Shown here: piece after piece, positions 10,986-22,652 of the stretch
Layout: each line of letters starts with the position of its first letter
Position numbering within the stretch: position 1 is the first letter of the stretch
DNA from: Helianthus annuus
Taxonomy: Eukaryota > Streptophyta > Magnoliopsida > Asterales > Asteraceae
Length of the DNA: 64,000 bases
Assembly: GCF_002127325.2 (NCBI RefSeq)
Contig: NC_035433.2
Span: 85,708,549-85,772,548, forward strand
Direction: 5' to 3'
Position numbers and translations under genes: made by a program
Notes under the pieces: generated by a model
What the model saw: the letters and a program-made list of their open reading frames with translations, nothing else
Databases searched by the model: none
What the model was told of the DNA's origin: nothing

Positions 10986-10993
10986 TATAAAAG
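10986..10993 (+). promoter_or_regulatory. TATA box of gypsy A LTR
   Basis: TATAAAAG in CCCTATAAAAGGGGCC. The sequence about 30-50 bp downstream, with CTCTCTG repeats, looks like a plant transcript leader. Confidence 0.75.
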
Positions 10994-12000
10994 GGGCCGC
11001 AGGCCTCATTTGTTCAACGTTCAATATCTTTTTCTCTCTGAAATTCTCTGATAGGCAAAAATCTCGGAAATAATACCCCTAAAAAGCAAAGCTCTGCCTC
11101 GTTGTAAGTATTATAACCCCGATCACGTATTTGTTACCTTACCCGATTGATCTAGGGCTCCGTAATGCATGTCAAGGTTCTGCCTGACTCAGTTCGTTGG
11201 AGTTCTGTCTCGGTAGTATGGCTAATGTGAATTGGGTTATCTTACTAACACGTGTGCATTGTTTAATTTTAATAGATAATAACCAGGAAAAGTACCAGGA
11301 AGCTATAGTAACACCTAAGTCAACAAAGTAAGTACATTCTCTTTTTATAAACCCTTTTTGTGCGTCATTGTGTCAAATCTTTTACAAAACCCTAAAATGT
11401 TTATCAAGATACTTCCAGTGATTAAGTTTTGTGATTCTATAATTATCATCAATATGTGGGGTTTTGTATACATTACTTGGCACTCATTACTATTGTGAAT
11501 AGTAGCATGACCGCACACACGGGGGACAAAGTTTGCCCAGTAGCAATGTTGTATTGAATAATTGGATAGATATAAATAGTTGTAAATCTTAATACTGTAA
11601 AGTGATAAATATTTGTTTTGATTAAAGTTGGATGCACTCGCAAGTATTTCTTGCTGATAAAATCTTTTTAAAACGCGTTTCAGGTAACTTAATGTGAAGC
11701 TAATAGAAGCCAGCTGGAGAGCACTGAAGGCTTAAAGAAGTGGCTATAAAAGTTACCTAAATAAAAAGGAGTTTATGTTTTCAATAATTAGGGTTTTTAG
11801 CACTACAAATGTATTGAAATTGAAACTTAGGTTTTATCCCATTTATTATTTATAAAAGTTTGGTGTTTAAACTCTGATAAAATATTTCCTAACTACGATC
11901 CTGATGTCTCATTTCCGCTGCCAAATTAATAAACACCGGTACCACTTGACTGGCTCGCGGCTTCCGCTCCGGGGGCAGGGGTCGGGGCTGCGACAGAAGG

Positions 12001-12012
12001 TGGTATCAGAGC
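12001..12012 (+). promoter_or_regulatory. Primer binding site, initiator tRNA-Met
   Basis: TGGTATCAGAGC, a perfect match to the complement of the plant initiator tRNA-Met 3' end, five bases after the LTR end. Confidence 0.95.
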
Positions 12013-12149
12013 TACAACCACTGGTTTAAGCCACTGAGGTGTTCTGTTAATACCTAAATTTTTAATCAATTGTGTTAGGAAATAATCTACGTGACTATGT
12101 GTAAATATATTATTATTTTGTGTTATTTGAAAATTTTTTAGTTTACAGT

Positions 12150-13007
12150 ATGAGTGAGCAAGGTACATCCGACGCTTACCGTCAATTAGCTAGTTCCCCA
12201 AAGAGTGAAGGAACCTCATCTCTGCCAACCCCCTCAGGGTACTCTGGTGATACTGAGGAAGGAATCTTTATCTTTAAGGCAGAATCCGAGGAACCATTCC
12301 CTCCCAAAAAGAAAGGATGGTTTAGTAGGGGAGCGCATGAGAGGAGGAAAAGGATGAAGAAATTACACCAACAGAGAGCTCTAGCAAAAGCGAATAGGGA
12401 AGTGAATGCCTAAACCCAGGAAGCAATTAGTAGACCATTATGGGACGAGGAACTTGGTAGGCAGTTAGCAGATTCCCATATGTTAGCCACAACAGCAACA
12501 GACCCTAACCGTAACCAAATAACTGAACCGGAACCTCTACCCTTATTCCCCAACCAACCAATGGAGCTAGAACTAAACCAGGAGGACCAATTCCCAATAC
12601 CGGGATTTGACCCCAACGAGATACCTAGAATCCCAGCACCAACCCCTTTAGAGTATGATCCATGGTGGGATGACAATAGGTCATATCAGGAATTATATCC
12701 TTGTGAAGAACCAGTACCCAATCCCATAGCACAGTATACCGACCTGAATCCTTTAGACCCATTTTGGAACGACGACAAGTATATTCAGAGTGTGTTACGC
12801 ATCCCATACCCATACCGAGAACCCATACCACGATACCCATACCCAGTACCAACACCACTACCAACCATGAGTAAAGAAAATGTGCAGGAACTTTGCTCAT
12901 ATGGCGAAAAATTAGTCGAAGAAGGAAATAGGACTCGTCAGATAGGAGAGAAGCTCGTTTGGAAATCTGACGAGCGAGAGATGCAGTATTGGGCAAACGA
13001 CACCTAG
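12150..13007 (+). pseudogene. Extra ORF between PBS and gag (gypsy A), one stop
   Basis: Starts at the ATG at 12150 (MSEQGTSDAYRQL) and stays in one frame for about 285 codons apart from a TAA at 12411-12413. The N-terminal half has a basic cluster (PPKKKGWFSRG, HERRKRMKKLHQQR) that could bind nucleic acid or act as a nuclear signal. After the stop come acidic and proline-rich segments, then a Pro/Tyr-rich repeat (PYPYREPIPRYPYPVPTPLP) and a charged, probably helical end. No gag or pol motif is present. Chromovirus-like elements normally begin with gag, so this 5' ORF is an addition. Its length and frame retention suggest it was once expressed, perhaps from the same genomic RNA. Function unknown. 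Confidence 0.65.
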
Positions 13008-13276
13008 TGTAATATATACATATATATATGTGTGTGTGTGTGTGTAATGTTGTATAAAAAATCTAATCAACTAAAATAGATAGAATAAAATGCCTATCGA
13101 TGCATAAATACTAGTGTGGTTAAATTTCAGTTGTAATTTGTAATCGATGCCTCCATATAGATATATAAAAAGAGTAAAGTCGCAATGTTCGACGTTTTTG
13201 ATCAATCTATTTGCGTGATTGTTTGTATTAAATCTTATTCTATGATATAAATTCCTGATAAATGTTTACAATTCAG
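13008..13276 (+). other. Spacer with TA/TG microsatellite
   Basis: Separates the extra ORF from gag. It contains a (TA)n(TG)n tract at about 13013-13045. No ORF. Confidence 0.7.
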
Positions 13277-14393
13277 ATGGACAACGAAGTAAATCAGGAA
13301 AACCAGAATAATGATAATAACGGGAACCAAGTGAATAATAGTGCCATCAAACATATAGTCACACAAGGAATTATAGATGCTATGCCATATATTATCAAGA
13401 CTGTTAAAGAAGCAGAAAATAATAAATCTGTAACTGGAAGTAAACGCCAACCCACTGAACCAAGTCACAGTGTGAACGAAAATCACAGACCACTGATCCA
13501 AGCTCCAATTCTAAAAAGAAGAAGCACCATTTCATATGGTTGTTCTTATAAGGAATTCTTGGCCTGCAAACCAATAGAATTCTCAGGCAATGAAGGAGCC
13601 ATTGTAGCCTTACGTTGGATAGAAAAGACAGAAGCAGTCATAAAATAAGCAAATGTGCAGATGAAGATAAGATTATGTTTGCTTCTAATCGTTTTAAGAA
13701 TGCAGCCCTAGAGTGGTGGAATACCATTCTCCAGTCCAGAGGAAGTGACAGAGTTTATAATATGGAATGGACCAACTTTAAAGAGATAGTCGAAAGGAAA
13801 TTCTGTCCTCCACATGAAAAGGAACAAATTGCCAATAAGTTCTTAAATCTTAAAATGACTGGAATAGACTGCAAGGTTTACACTACCATATTCTTTGAAT
13901 ATGCTAGGATAGTACCCACCTTAGCCTCACCCGAACTAGTATTAATCTCCCGTTACATTTGGGGATTATTTAGCGAAATCAGACATGTAGCCAATGCAGC
14001 TAGGCCACAAACCATAGAAGAAGCAGTAGAACTGGCCAATACCCTGACTGATGAATTGGTACGCACACAAGAGGAAAACCAGAGAAAGAACCTAGCCCGA
14101 AGGCTTACCCAAGAGTTTCGCTACAGTAATTCTAACCGGGGGAAAGATAAAGGTTCTTCCTCTGCACCTTACTACAAGTCTTGTAAAAAGAAGGATTATG
14201 GAAAATGTGCAAGGTATTGAAATTTTTGCAAGAAACCCGAGCATAAGGAAGAGGAATGTCGAACAATAGCTAGCAATAGGCTATGCTTCAATTATGGAGA
14301 AGCTGGTCATATCAAACCGAACTGTCCGAAACTAGCTCTATCGACAACCAGCAAAGCTACGACAACTGAAGGACCCAAGAAGAATGCCAGGGC
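13277..14393 (+). pseudogene. Gypsy A gag, broken
   Basis: Begins MDNEVNQENQ and reaches the capsid-like core. One base appears lost near 13640-13645, which brings a TAA into frame at 13646; the downstream frame then carries the conserved capsid motif ALEWWNTILQSRG and the following helical region through VELANTLTDELVRTQ. A TGA at 14218-14220 precedes the zinc-finger region. The first knuckle is CKKPEHKEEEC. In the second, CFNYGEAGHIKPNC, the second cysteine is tyrosine, so zinc binding should be lost. Gag would form the particle and package RNA. Confidence 0.85.
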
Positions 14394-15538
14394 ATTCGTT
14401 TTGACAGCTAAAGAAGTCAAGATGATTCCAGATGTGATTGCCGGTACGTTTTTAGTTAACGATATTTTCGCCAAAGTATTATTTGACTCTGGTGCAAACC
14501 AAAGTTTTATCAATACTTCTTTCTACAAACTTCTCAACCAACCATTAACTAAACTTCAACAAGGTTGTCTGGTAGAGACGGAAAATGGAGATTCCATTAA
14601 GATAAGTGAAATCCTACAGGGAGCAAGGATAGAAATTTTAAACCGTAAATTTTCTGCTAACCTTTACCCATTGAATCTAGCTGGATTCGATGTAGTATTA
14701 GGAATGGATTGGTTGGTAGCCAACCATGCCAGTATTTTATGTGATCAAAAGTCAGTACAAGTAAGTACACCAAAGGGTGAAAAGATCACAATTAAAGGAG
14801 ATAAGCCAACCAGGTCAACAAAATTCATGTCTGTGATGAAATCTGCAAGCTATACAAGGAAAGGAGGAATAGTGTATATGATTTCCATAATAAAAAACAC
14901 TAAAGGAAAAGAATTAAAAGATATTCCCATAGTATCTAACTTCTCAGACGTTTTTCCATAAGAGTTACCTGGATTACCGCCAGATCGAGAGGTTGAATTC
15001 AGGATTCACCTCATACCAGGAACGACACCAATTGCCAAAGCACCATATCGATTAGCACAAACAGAGATGCAGGAACTGAAGAAACAGTTGGACGAACTTC
15101 TGGAGAAAGGTTTCATACAACCTAGTTCATCTCCATGGGGAGCACTGGTCTTGTTTGTCAAAAAGAAGGACAGATCAATGCATATGTGCATTGATTACAG
15201 GGAATTGAACAAGGTTACGATTAAAAATCGGTACCCACTACCAAGTATCGATGAACTGTTCGATCAACCTCAAGGAGCTTGATTCTTCTCTAAGATCGAC
15301 TTACATTCAGGATATCATCAATTGAAGGTACAGGAAGAGGACATTCCTAAAACTGCTTTCAGAACAAGGTACGGTCATTATGAATTTACAGTCATGCCAT
15401 TTGGTTTAACCAATACCCCAGCTGCATTTATGGACATGATGAACAGGATATGTAAGCCAGACCTGGATAAATTCATAATTGTCTTTATAGATGATTTTCT
15501 AATTTACTCCAAGAGTAAAGAGGATCATGCAGAGCATC
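14394..15538 (+). pseudogene. Gypsy A protease and RT N-terminal half, broken
   Basis: Same frame as the end of gag. Aspartic protease: VLFDSGANQSFI with catalytic Asp in DSG, then the FDVVLGMDWL region. RT follows: the N-terminal fingers ([20 protein letters not shown]), [12 protein letters not shown], the [17 protein letters not shown] block and the catalytic box FIDDFLIYS. Stops at 14959 (TAA) and 15280 (TGA) and the insertion of copia A after EDHAEHL at 15538 make it non-functional. Five bases gcatc at 15534-15538 are the left copy of the copia A target duplication. Confidence 0.88.
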
Positions 15539-15736
15539 TGTTAGTGCATACGTCTGCTGACTTCATCTTGTATCGAGTCTTTCATTGTCTTCAGATATGT
15601 AATTGTATCAGAATCAATATACAAGACAGTTTAAAGTGATATCTAGCTGAATTCAACTCATTATGTCTGTTTCCGCCTTTCATTCTGAGTAGAACGCCTC
15701 TGATCGACTCAATTCGGGTCCGACAACGATCCTACA
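15539..15736 (+). repeat. Copia A 5' LTR, internally deleted
   Basis: TGTTAGTG...CCTACA. It matches the first about 50 bp and last about 145 bp of the 3' LTR but lacks about 252 bp between, including the LTR's palindromic words and TATA-like sequence. The junction lies near CATTGTCTTCAG, where the two flanks share TTGT/GTCTT, suggesting deletion between micro-repeats. The copy should therefore lack its own promoter. Confidence 0.85.
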
Positions 15737-15738
15737 AC

Positions 15739-15750
15739 TGGTATCAGAGC
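15739..15750 (+). promoter_or_regulatory. Primer binding site of copia A
   Basis: TGGTATCAGAGC (initiator tRNA-Met), two bases after the LTR end. Confidence 0.95.
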
Positions 15751-15944
15751 ACAGGAGGAGGAGTTCAACCGTTTTCAGCCTGATTTCATCTCAATTTCTT
15801 ACTTCTACACCTTCTTTTATCAATAGAACAAGTTTGAACGGTTAAAATGATCTGAATTTCACATATATCATGCAAAACAGTGTTTTAACAAAGCCTTGAG
15901 AGAATTGGACCATAATTCAATCTAAAACTGACAAAACTTGTAAT

Positions 15945-16297
15945 TTCGCATGAAAATCTGTTCGAAAATGATGACGTCATGTTAATTCCGTTTGAAATTG
16001 AATTTTAATTCCGCACGAAATTAAAGCTTTTGGATAATTCCGTTTGAGATCATCACTAATTTCGCTTGAAATTAGTAATTCCGTTTGAATTCGTTCAAAT
16101 GAAATTAGAATTTCGTTTCAATACATAATTCCGCTTGAAACTATTTCCTAATTCCACGCGGAATTATATTCTGGTTGTCAGTTCAAACGAAATTAGGTAT
16201 TTTCGTCTGAAAGTTTTAATCTCATTTGAAACTTAATTCCGTTTGAAGTTGTTTGGTGCAGGTAATTTCGTTTGAAGGACTTGATTTTGCTTGAAAA
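15945..16297 (+). repeat. AATTCCGTTTGAAATT-type palindromic array in 5' UTR
   Basis: At least twelve copies of an imperfect palindrome of the form AATTYCGYNYGRAATT fill the leader up to the gag ATG. Examples: AATTCCGTTTGAAATT (about 15987), AATTCCGCACGAAATT (16009), AATTTCGCTTGAAATT (16061), AATTCCACGCGGAATT (16151), AATTTCGTTTGAAG (16263). The centre varies while the AATT arms and the C/G at the inner edges are kept. The same word is in the 3' LTR U3 (22288-22415), including the perfect AATTCCGCGCGGAATT. Confidence 0.85.
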
Positions 16298-19200
16298 TGT
16301 CTGACGAAGATTTTTACAACGCGTTTGCTTCATCCCCGACTACTCCAGCTGCCATTGCTCAGAGCATGAATATGGGAAATGAAACCGGAACTTTGCAAAA
16401 GCCCCCGAAGCTTATGGGAATTGAGGAGTATTATGGGTGGAAAGATCGGTTCGAAAACTGGGTTCAAGCTAATCATTTGAGATCTTGGGAATGTATCGAG
16501 AAGAAGTATGTTTCACCGCGTACAGATTTGGGTGTTACAAAAGCAATTTCTGAACTGAATGACAAAGAGAGAGACATGTATAAAGCAGAAAAGATGATGA
16601 TCAGTCTTCTACAGCAAGCTGTAAAGGAACACATTTTTATCCTGCTTCAACATGATAACACTGCACGTTCAACCTGGGATGCATTGAAGGTTAAATTCGA
16701 GGGTAGTGAAAAAATGATTAAGAGCAAGAAAGCACTACTAAAGAAAGAATTCGATTTGTTTTCAAGCTTGGCAGGAGAAACATCAAAGAAGCTGATTGAA
16801 AGATATTGCCACTTAGTTCGATCTATGTCTTTGTCTGGAATAGAGAAAACTCAAGATGAGTGGGTCGACAAATTGGCTGATGCTTTACCACAGAAAGAGT
16901 GGGGTACATTTTTGATGATTCTAAAGAATACTAGGGAATATGATGGATTGACTATTTCACAGTTCATTGAAAAGATTGAAAGTCAAGATCTTGAACAACA
17001 AAAGATTGCGAGGATAAATAATCCGAGTAATCAACAAGATGTAAGAATGTATTATAAAGGTAGTGTTCAAGAGGTTGAAATGAGTCCGAAAATTCAAACT
17101 GCTTTTAGTGCTGGGAACTCATCTGGAACTGCTGATCGAAGTTCAAACAGTAGCAGTGGAATCTCTTCATATCCAAGTGTGAATCCAAAGAGCTCAACTA
17201 CAAGCTTTCAGCATCAAAGTTCAAAAACTGGAAATGGTTGTGTGATACAGTGCAACATTCATTGAATCTCCCGAATGGTCAGAGTTTGTCTGAAGAAGTT
17301 GCAAGAGATCACATGACATTACTTGCTATAGTTTTGGAGACCTATGAGGGATTGGTTGCTGGAAGGATCGGAAATCCTATGCTAACAAAAGAGGATTACG
17401 ATCAGATAGATGCTGAAGAGATGGAGCTCATGGACATCAAATGGTGCTTGGCTAGTGTCTTGAGGAGAGCAGAAAAGTTCAAAATGATTACAGGGAGAAA
17501 TGATTTTCTGGATGCACATGTTTCTACTTTAGGTTTTGATAAATCTAAAGTTATGTGTTTTCGTTGCAGGGAGAAAGGTCATTTCAAAAGAGAATGCAAA
17601 AATCAAGAAGCTAGTGGAGCAAAGAATCCATTTGGAAAGGATGATTACTATAGGAAAGCCATATATCAACAAGTTGCTCATCAACCACAACAACAACAAC
17701 AAAAGGAGCCACAAACTGCACATGCTAGAATGATCGAAGATGCAAACAAGAAAGCTTATTATGGTATCATTGATCAAGATGATGAAAAAGTGGCAGAAGG
17801 GTTCAGTTGGGATAAATATATTCCACCTGATTCAAAAGTTGTTGCTCTTATTGCAAAAGCCATTCAAGAACCTGATTTATTTACAGAATGGATGGAAGTG
17901 TTTGCTAGTGATGATAAAAGTCAAGAAGGAGAGTCTGTTTCATCAGATGAAAGTTCAGAAAGAACAACAGTTTTTGATCAAACACCATCTGATTCTGGTT
18001 CTTCATATGTTAGTACAGAAAAGACAATAGAGTTTGATCAATCACTAATAGAATCTGATGATTTCAGTGATTATGAGGAAGAAATGCATATTGATGTTGC
18101 AAAAACTCATTTATCTCCTGAAAGTTTTCAATTTTGTTTTGCACATCGTGTGGAGAAGTTGAAGGAGAGACGAGCAGCAAAAGAACGAAAGAAGATGAAA
18201 TGTGAGAGTGCTGCTCAAAAGGAAGAGTTTGTTCAAAAGAATGAAGTTAAAATTGCTGAGAAGAATGGTGAAGCTGAGAAGGTGATTGAGGTTGAGAAAG
18301 TTGTTGAAGTCGAAAAAATAGTCGAAAAGATTGTTGAGGTTATCAAACCGTGTGAAAAATGCTTGGAATCTTGCAAGCAGTGTGTAGAAAAAGATGAGAA
18401 ACTGAGTGAGAAAGACAAGATGATAAAAAAGTTACTGTTTGATCTCAACTACGTGAAAGAATCTTACGATGTGTTGAACAGAACGGTAACTGGTTTGCAA
18501 AAGACTAATTCTGAAAGAGAAGATGCACTGACAATGCTGAATGCTGTGATGATGTCGAAGCAGAAAGCTATAAATTTCTACATTGAAGAAAGTGTAAAAT
18601 GGAAGCAAGAGTTGGAAACTGAAAAGATAGAAAATGAGAGAATAAGACGATTATTACAGAGTTATTCTAGTTCTGATTATCTTATTGACCGAATTTATCC
18701 AACTGTTGCAGGTATGGAAGCATTTAAAGATGAGAAGCCGAAGAAAAAGGATACTGGTAAGAAACAGAGTATTAGCTATAACAAGTGTCCACCTCCGATC
18801 TGGGAAGGTTATTCTCCCAGAAAACCAAATGAGGAGCAAGTCCAAAAGGCAGACAATATAAAACTGAAGTCTGATATAACCGATGAGTTACCAGAAAACA
18901 TTGACATCACTTTTACATCGTCTAACACTGATCATGAGTCCGAGTTGATAAAAAAGGTGGTCGATCAGGTGTTGGATAAAGATGAGGAGTCTGAGTCTGG
19001 AAATTCGAGTTCGTCGATCAACAGTCCAAAGACGTCGGTTAAACGGGCTTACAATAAAGAGCTTTTGTTATCAAAATCAAATTTGGATGATGAAACATTC
19101 GAAGTCGTATATACTTTGAATGATTCTGACAAATTATATTCTGACAAAGAATTTCCAATAAGAAGTGTTAAATTTGAAATGATCAAAAAGGTTTTCAAAA

Positions 19201-20141
19201 TGACAGAAATTAATATTTCTGAAATAAAAGATTTAAATCTTACTGGAAAACCTAAAAAATACACTTCAAGAGTTCAACAAAGATTAAACAAGAAAAAGGG
19301 TTACAGTTCTGGTTCAGGTTTTCAAAAGAAACCAAACCATAACGGTAATTTCAAAAAGAAAGGGTTAGGTTTTATTCCACCTGAAAATTATAAAAATGAT
19401 AAAATTTCTAAAACAAACACAAAATTTGTTTCAGGAGGAAGTGCTGAAGAAGAACAGAAGAAACCTATCTGGATACAATCAAACCAGGAGTTTCTTGCAG
19501 AGAAGAAGAGAATAGGAACTGGAGTTTTTCACAGAAAGGATACTCGAACCTGTTTTAAATGCAATGAAGCTGGTCACATTGCATGGAATTTTCCGATGGA
19601 TACAAAGAAAAAACAGGGAGTTTCTGAAAAATTCAAAGAAAAACTTGTCGATGTTGAACCACTAACTGAAAAATTCAAAATTTTTTAAAATTCTACTTAT
19701 GAAGTTGGTGAGTGTTCAAAGAAAAATTTTTACAAAAAGAAAGCCAAAGATAACCAAATGTGGGTTGTTAAGAAGGTTGATGTAAAATCGGGCGATGATT
19801 CTGGTTCCACAAAGCCAGAAGAGCCACAAGTTGAGTTTAAAGAAGAGAACTCAGTGCCTTTAGTGAATGATGTTAATCTTCCATCATTGAAGGATGAAAA
19901 TGTTAAACAAAAACTTGGTAAGGTTGAGATCTTGAATCAATTCTATTCTGAAAAGAAAGAATTTGATGTCGAGAAAGCGTTTAATGGCAATGTGAAAAAG
20001 ATTTTTGGAAAAATGGTTGAGGGTAAAGTTCAAGGGGTTAAAGATTTTTATGCGACAAAGAAGGCAACTTATAACCCAACTGAATCAGAGTTAAAATCAC
20101 CCAAGGTTGGTCAGACTTGGGTGGAAATTCTTTTTCCTTAA
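16297..20141 (+). pseudogene. Copia A gag, long, with frameshift and stop
   Basis: The ATG at 16297 (MSDEDFYNAF) is preferred over the in-frame TTG six bases upstream. The N-terminal half is the copia gag capsid-like domain (GIEEYYGWKDRFENWVQ, STWDALKVKFEG). A one-base loss near 17260 breaks the frame; the continuation (about 17268) carries VLETYEGLVAGRIGNPMLT, knuckle CFRCREKGHFKREC and a long acidic/Lys-rich coiled-coil region with tandem EVEKVVEVEKIVEKIVEV. A second knuckle, CFKCNEAGHIAWNF, has lost its last cysteine. A TAA at 19686-19688 is followed by the same frame to 20141 (PKVGQTWVEILFP). Nearly 1,280 codons is much longer than a standard copia gag. Confidence 0.85.
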
Positions 20142-22190
20142 AAATCTGACATGCCGGAGCTTCCAAGTTTGTAATCGCGGAGCAGGAATCAGCATCATTT
20201 TTGATAAAAATTGATTTTATGAATGAATCTTAAAAATTGTTGAATTTTACAGGTTGTGACTTGCCGGAGCTTCCAGGTTGGTTAGTGTGAAGCAGGAATC
20301 GGCATCTTTATTGGTAAAATGAATTTGTGTAGATGTTTTATTCCTACATGTGGTACAGATGTTAATTTTACAAGTGATTCGTCAAGGTCATTAATTTGAA
20401 CTTGATGTAATCCTCATATAAGTGGTTGAAGAACAAAATGATGAACCCTGAACCTACAAGTGGTTTTAACAAAACTTATTTTTTGGAAAAACCATTTTGA
20501 TTAAAACAAACTTAAGTGTTTTGAAATCTAAATGGGAAAATAGTTTGTTGAAAGGGGGAGTTCTGATTGTTTAGGCCAAGTGGATGGCGAAATGAAGCGA
20601 TTCACAATAGTTGTCAGTTTATTTGTACAGTTTGTTTTCAAAATTTCTTTAAATGTGTTTGCATTTTAGGGGGGGTAAAAATTTAAGAAAATCCAAAAAC
20701 ATTAGAAAATTTGAAAAAGTCAAAAACATGATAAAATTCAAAATTGAGTTTTGATGTATAAAAGAGGAAATGATAGTACATCAGTGGACTATCACAACAT
20801 GCTAAAGAAATGAAAAGTTAAAAATGTGATAAACAATTTCACTGATGATATGCCAGTAGGTTTTTACACATTTAGTAAATTATTTTCGAGATATAAACCT
20901 AAATTCAAACTTGCTTATATTGTGGGGAACATTTCTTGGATATATGGGTAATTCCCGAAATCTTGTTTGAAAGGTCCCTCTTTCTGAGATACTAGGTCTT
21001 TATACTCGTGATATGTGGGGTATTATCCCGGGACTTCTGAGTTTGCGGAAGCAATGGCCTAGTCCCCGTATAATACTTTGCATTTGCTTGAAATATAGCA
21101 CAGCCCTCAGTACAAAAAATGATGAAACATTGAAAAATACTAATCATGTGCTGTTGAAGAAAAGATTCTCCAAAGGGAACACACCGAAAGTCGAGCCATC
21201 ATCTCTTTGCTGAACGGAAGTTCTGACCTGAGCTCTCACGGTTTCACATTTAACCCTTTAACAGATATCATCTAGGTATACTCACCTGTAAGACTGAATA
21301 TTGGGATCTGGATACGGGAGTATATTCAAGTGGTAGGACACGCGAATAAGTTTAAGTCTTTAAAACATTAATCTCGTATCTCGAAACAGTTGAAATTTGT
21401 GTGAAAATTTAAGTGGATCAATATACTGACAATCTAAGTGAATTGTTTAAAACTTAAAATGAAATGAAGCTCAATGGTGTTGGTGATTTGTCTCATAAAC
21501 TGATATGATCCTCTTACACAAACTCACAAAAATATTGTCTGTAATTATTTTTTTATTGCATTCTATTTCTTTTATATGAAAAATCCCAAAAAGATTTTAA
21601 GTGTGTTTTAGCATAAATTTTTGAGAAATTCAAAAAGATTTTCGACAACTGGTGTTGAAGAGTTGATTTTCAAAATTCCAAGCGCTAAACATGAAGACAT
21701 TTTGTGAAGGGGAGTTTTTGTGTTTAAAAATTTTAAATGATCAAATTATGCTGAATGAGTGTCTTCAAGTGGTAATCAAACAAAATTGTTAAATTTGTAA
21801 ATCTTATTGTGAGGTAGAGTTTGTGCAGGAATGATGTTTATAAAGAGCCAGGTTCCGATACCTGAAGATCAGAATGGATACCTGGTGACGATCCTGATCA
21901 CAAGCATAACTCGAGGGAGAATCTGCTTGCAAAAGGGGAGCCTGTGGATGCAAAGAGCCAGGTTATGATTCTGGAACTAAAGTTCACGCAAGCTGAGAAT
22001 GCTGATGAACTTAAGGAATCAAGAGATCTGATCAAGAGAATTGGAGAAAAGATAGAGCCATGTTCTGATCCTGATCCTGAAAAAGGCATGTTGAGAGGGG
22101 GAGTCTGTTTGGTGCTGAAGGAATAGAGAGCAGACAGACTGATAAAGACTGAAGGTGGCAAAGACTCGACACTTTAGACTCGTCAACATC
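20142..22190 (+). other. Copia A 3' region, pol absent
   Basis: No copia protease (DSGCSRHMTG-like), integrase, RT or RNase H motif in any frame. The first 170 bp hold a diverged tandem duplication: TGACATGCCGGAGCTTCCA at about 20147 and TGACTTGCCGGAGCTTCCA at about 20260, each followed by GAAGCAGGAATCRGCATC-like sequence. A second PPT-like GAGAGGGGGAGTCTG at 22092-22106 precedes the real one by about 100 bp. Confidence 0.7.
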
Positions 22191-22202
22191 AGAGGGGGAG
22201 TC
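22191..22202 (+). promoter_or_regulatory. Polypurine tract of copia A
   Basis: AGAGGGGGAGTC directly before the TG of the 3' LTR. Confidence 0.9.
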
Positions 22203-22652
22203 TGTTAGTGCATGCGTCTGCTGACTTCGTCTTGTATCCAGTCTTGCATTGTTTGTGGCACGAAGATCGAGGAATCAAGCAGAAGCTTAATTTCACATGA
22301 AAGGGGTAATTCCACACGAAATTACCAACTGGTAATTCCGCGCGGAATTAACTGTTTCCGTATGAATATGTAATTTTGCATGTATGTAATATCATTTGAG
22401 TTAGGTTCGTGCGGAATTAGCATGTCTATATATAGGTCTGATACCGTGTCATTTGGTACGGAATTAGTTTGGGTGTTTCCGACGGCGAAGCTCTGTCGAA
22501 GTGTCTTCAGATCTGTAATCGTATCAAAATCAATATACAAGACAGTTTAAAGTGATATCTAGCTGAATTCAACTCATTATGTCTGTTTCCGCCTTTCATT
22601 CTGAGTAGAACGCCTCTGATCGACTCAATTCGGGTCCGACAACGATCCTACA
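22203..22652 (+). repeat. Copia A 3' LTR, full length
   Basis: TGTTAGTG...CCTACA, 450 bp. It contains AATTCCACACGAAATT and AATTCCGCGCGGAATT words at about 22288-22415 and, just after them, TATATATAG near 22428 as the likely TATA box. Followed by acatc. Confidence 0.88.

Larger units (their letters stand above)
10662..11995 (+). repeat. Gypsy A 5' LTR
   Basis: TGTATAACAACCC...GGGGCTGCGACA, 1334 bp. The right boundary is set by the PBS five bases later. It contains CG-rich words in U3 (about 10775-10970) and a TATA box at 10986-10993. A leader near 11020-11110 is followed by GTAAGTATTA at 11104, a good splice-donor-like sequence. Confidence 0.85.
15539..22652 (+). mobile_element. Copia A: SIRE-like, gag-only LTR element
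   Basis: Inserted in the gypsy A RT with target duplication gcatc/acatc (15534-15538, 22653-22657; one mismatch). It has a 5' LTR of 198 bp, PBS, a 5' UTR with palindromic array, a very long gag reading frame, about 2 kb without recognisable protease, integrase, RT or RNase H, a PPT and a 3' LTR of 450 bp. It is a deletion derivative that would need pol from a relative. The long gag, the late second knuckle and the GGGGGAG-type PPT fit the SIRE/Maximus lineage of Ty1/copia. Confidence 0.88.

Noticed and set aside
18233..18845. Minus ORFs opposite copia A gag
   Set aside because: Shadows of the Lys/Glu-rich coiled coil read backwards.
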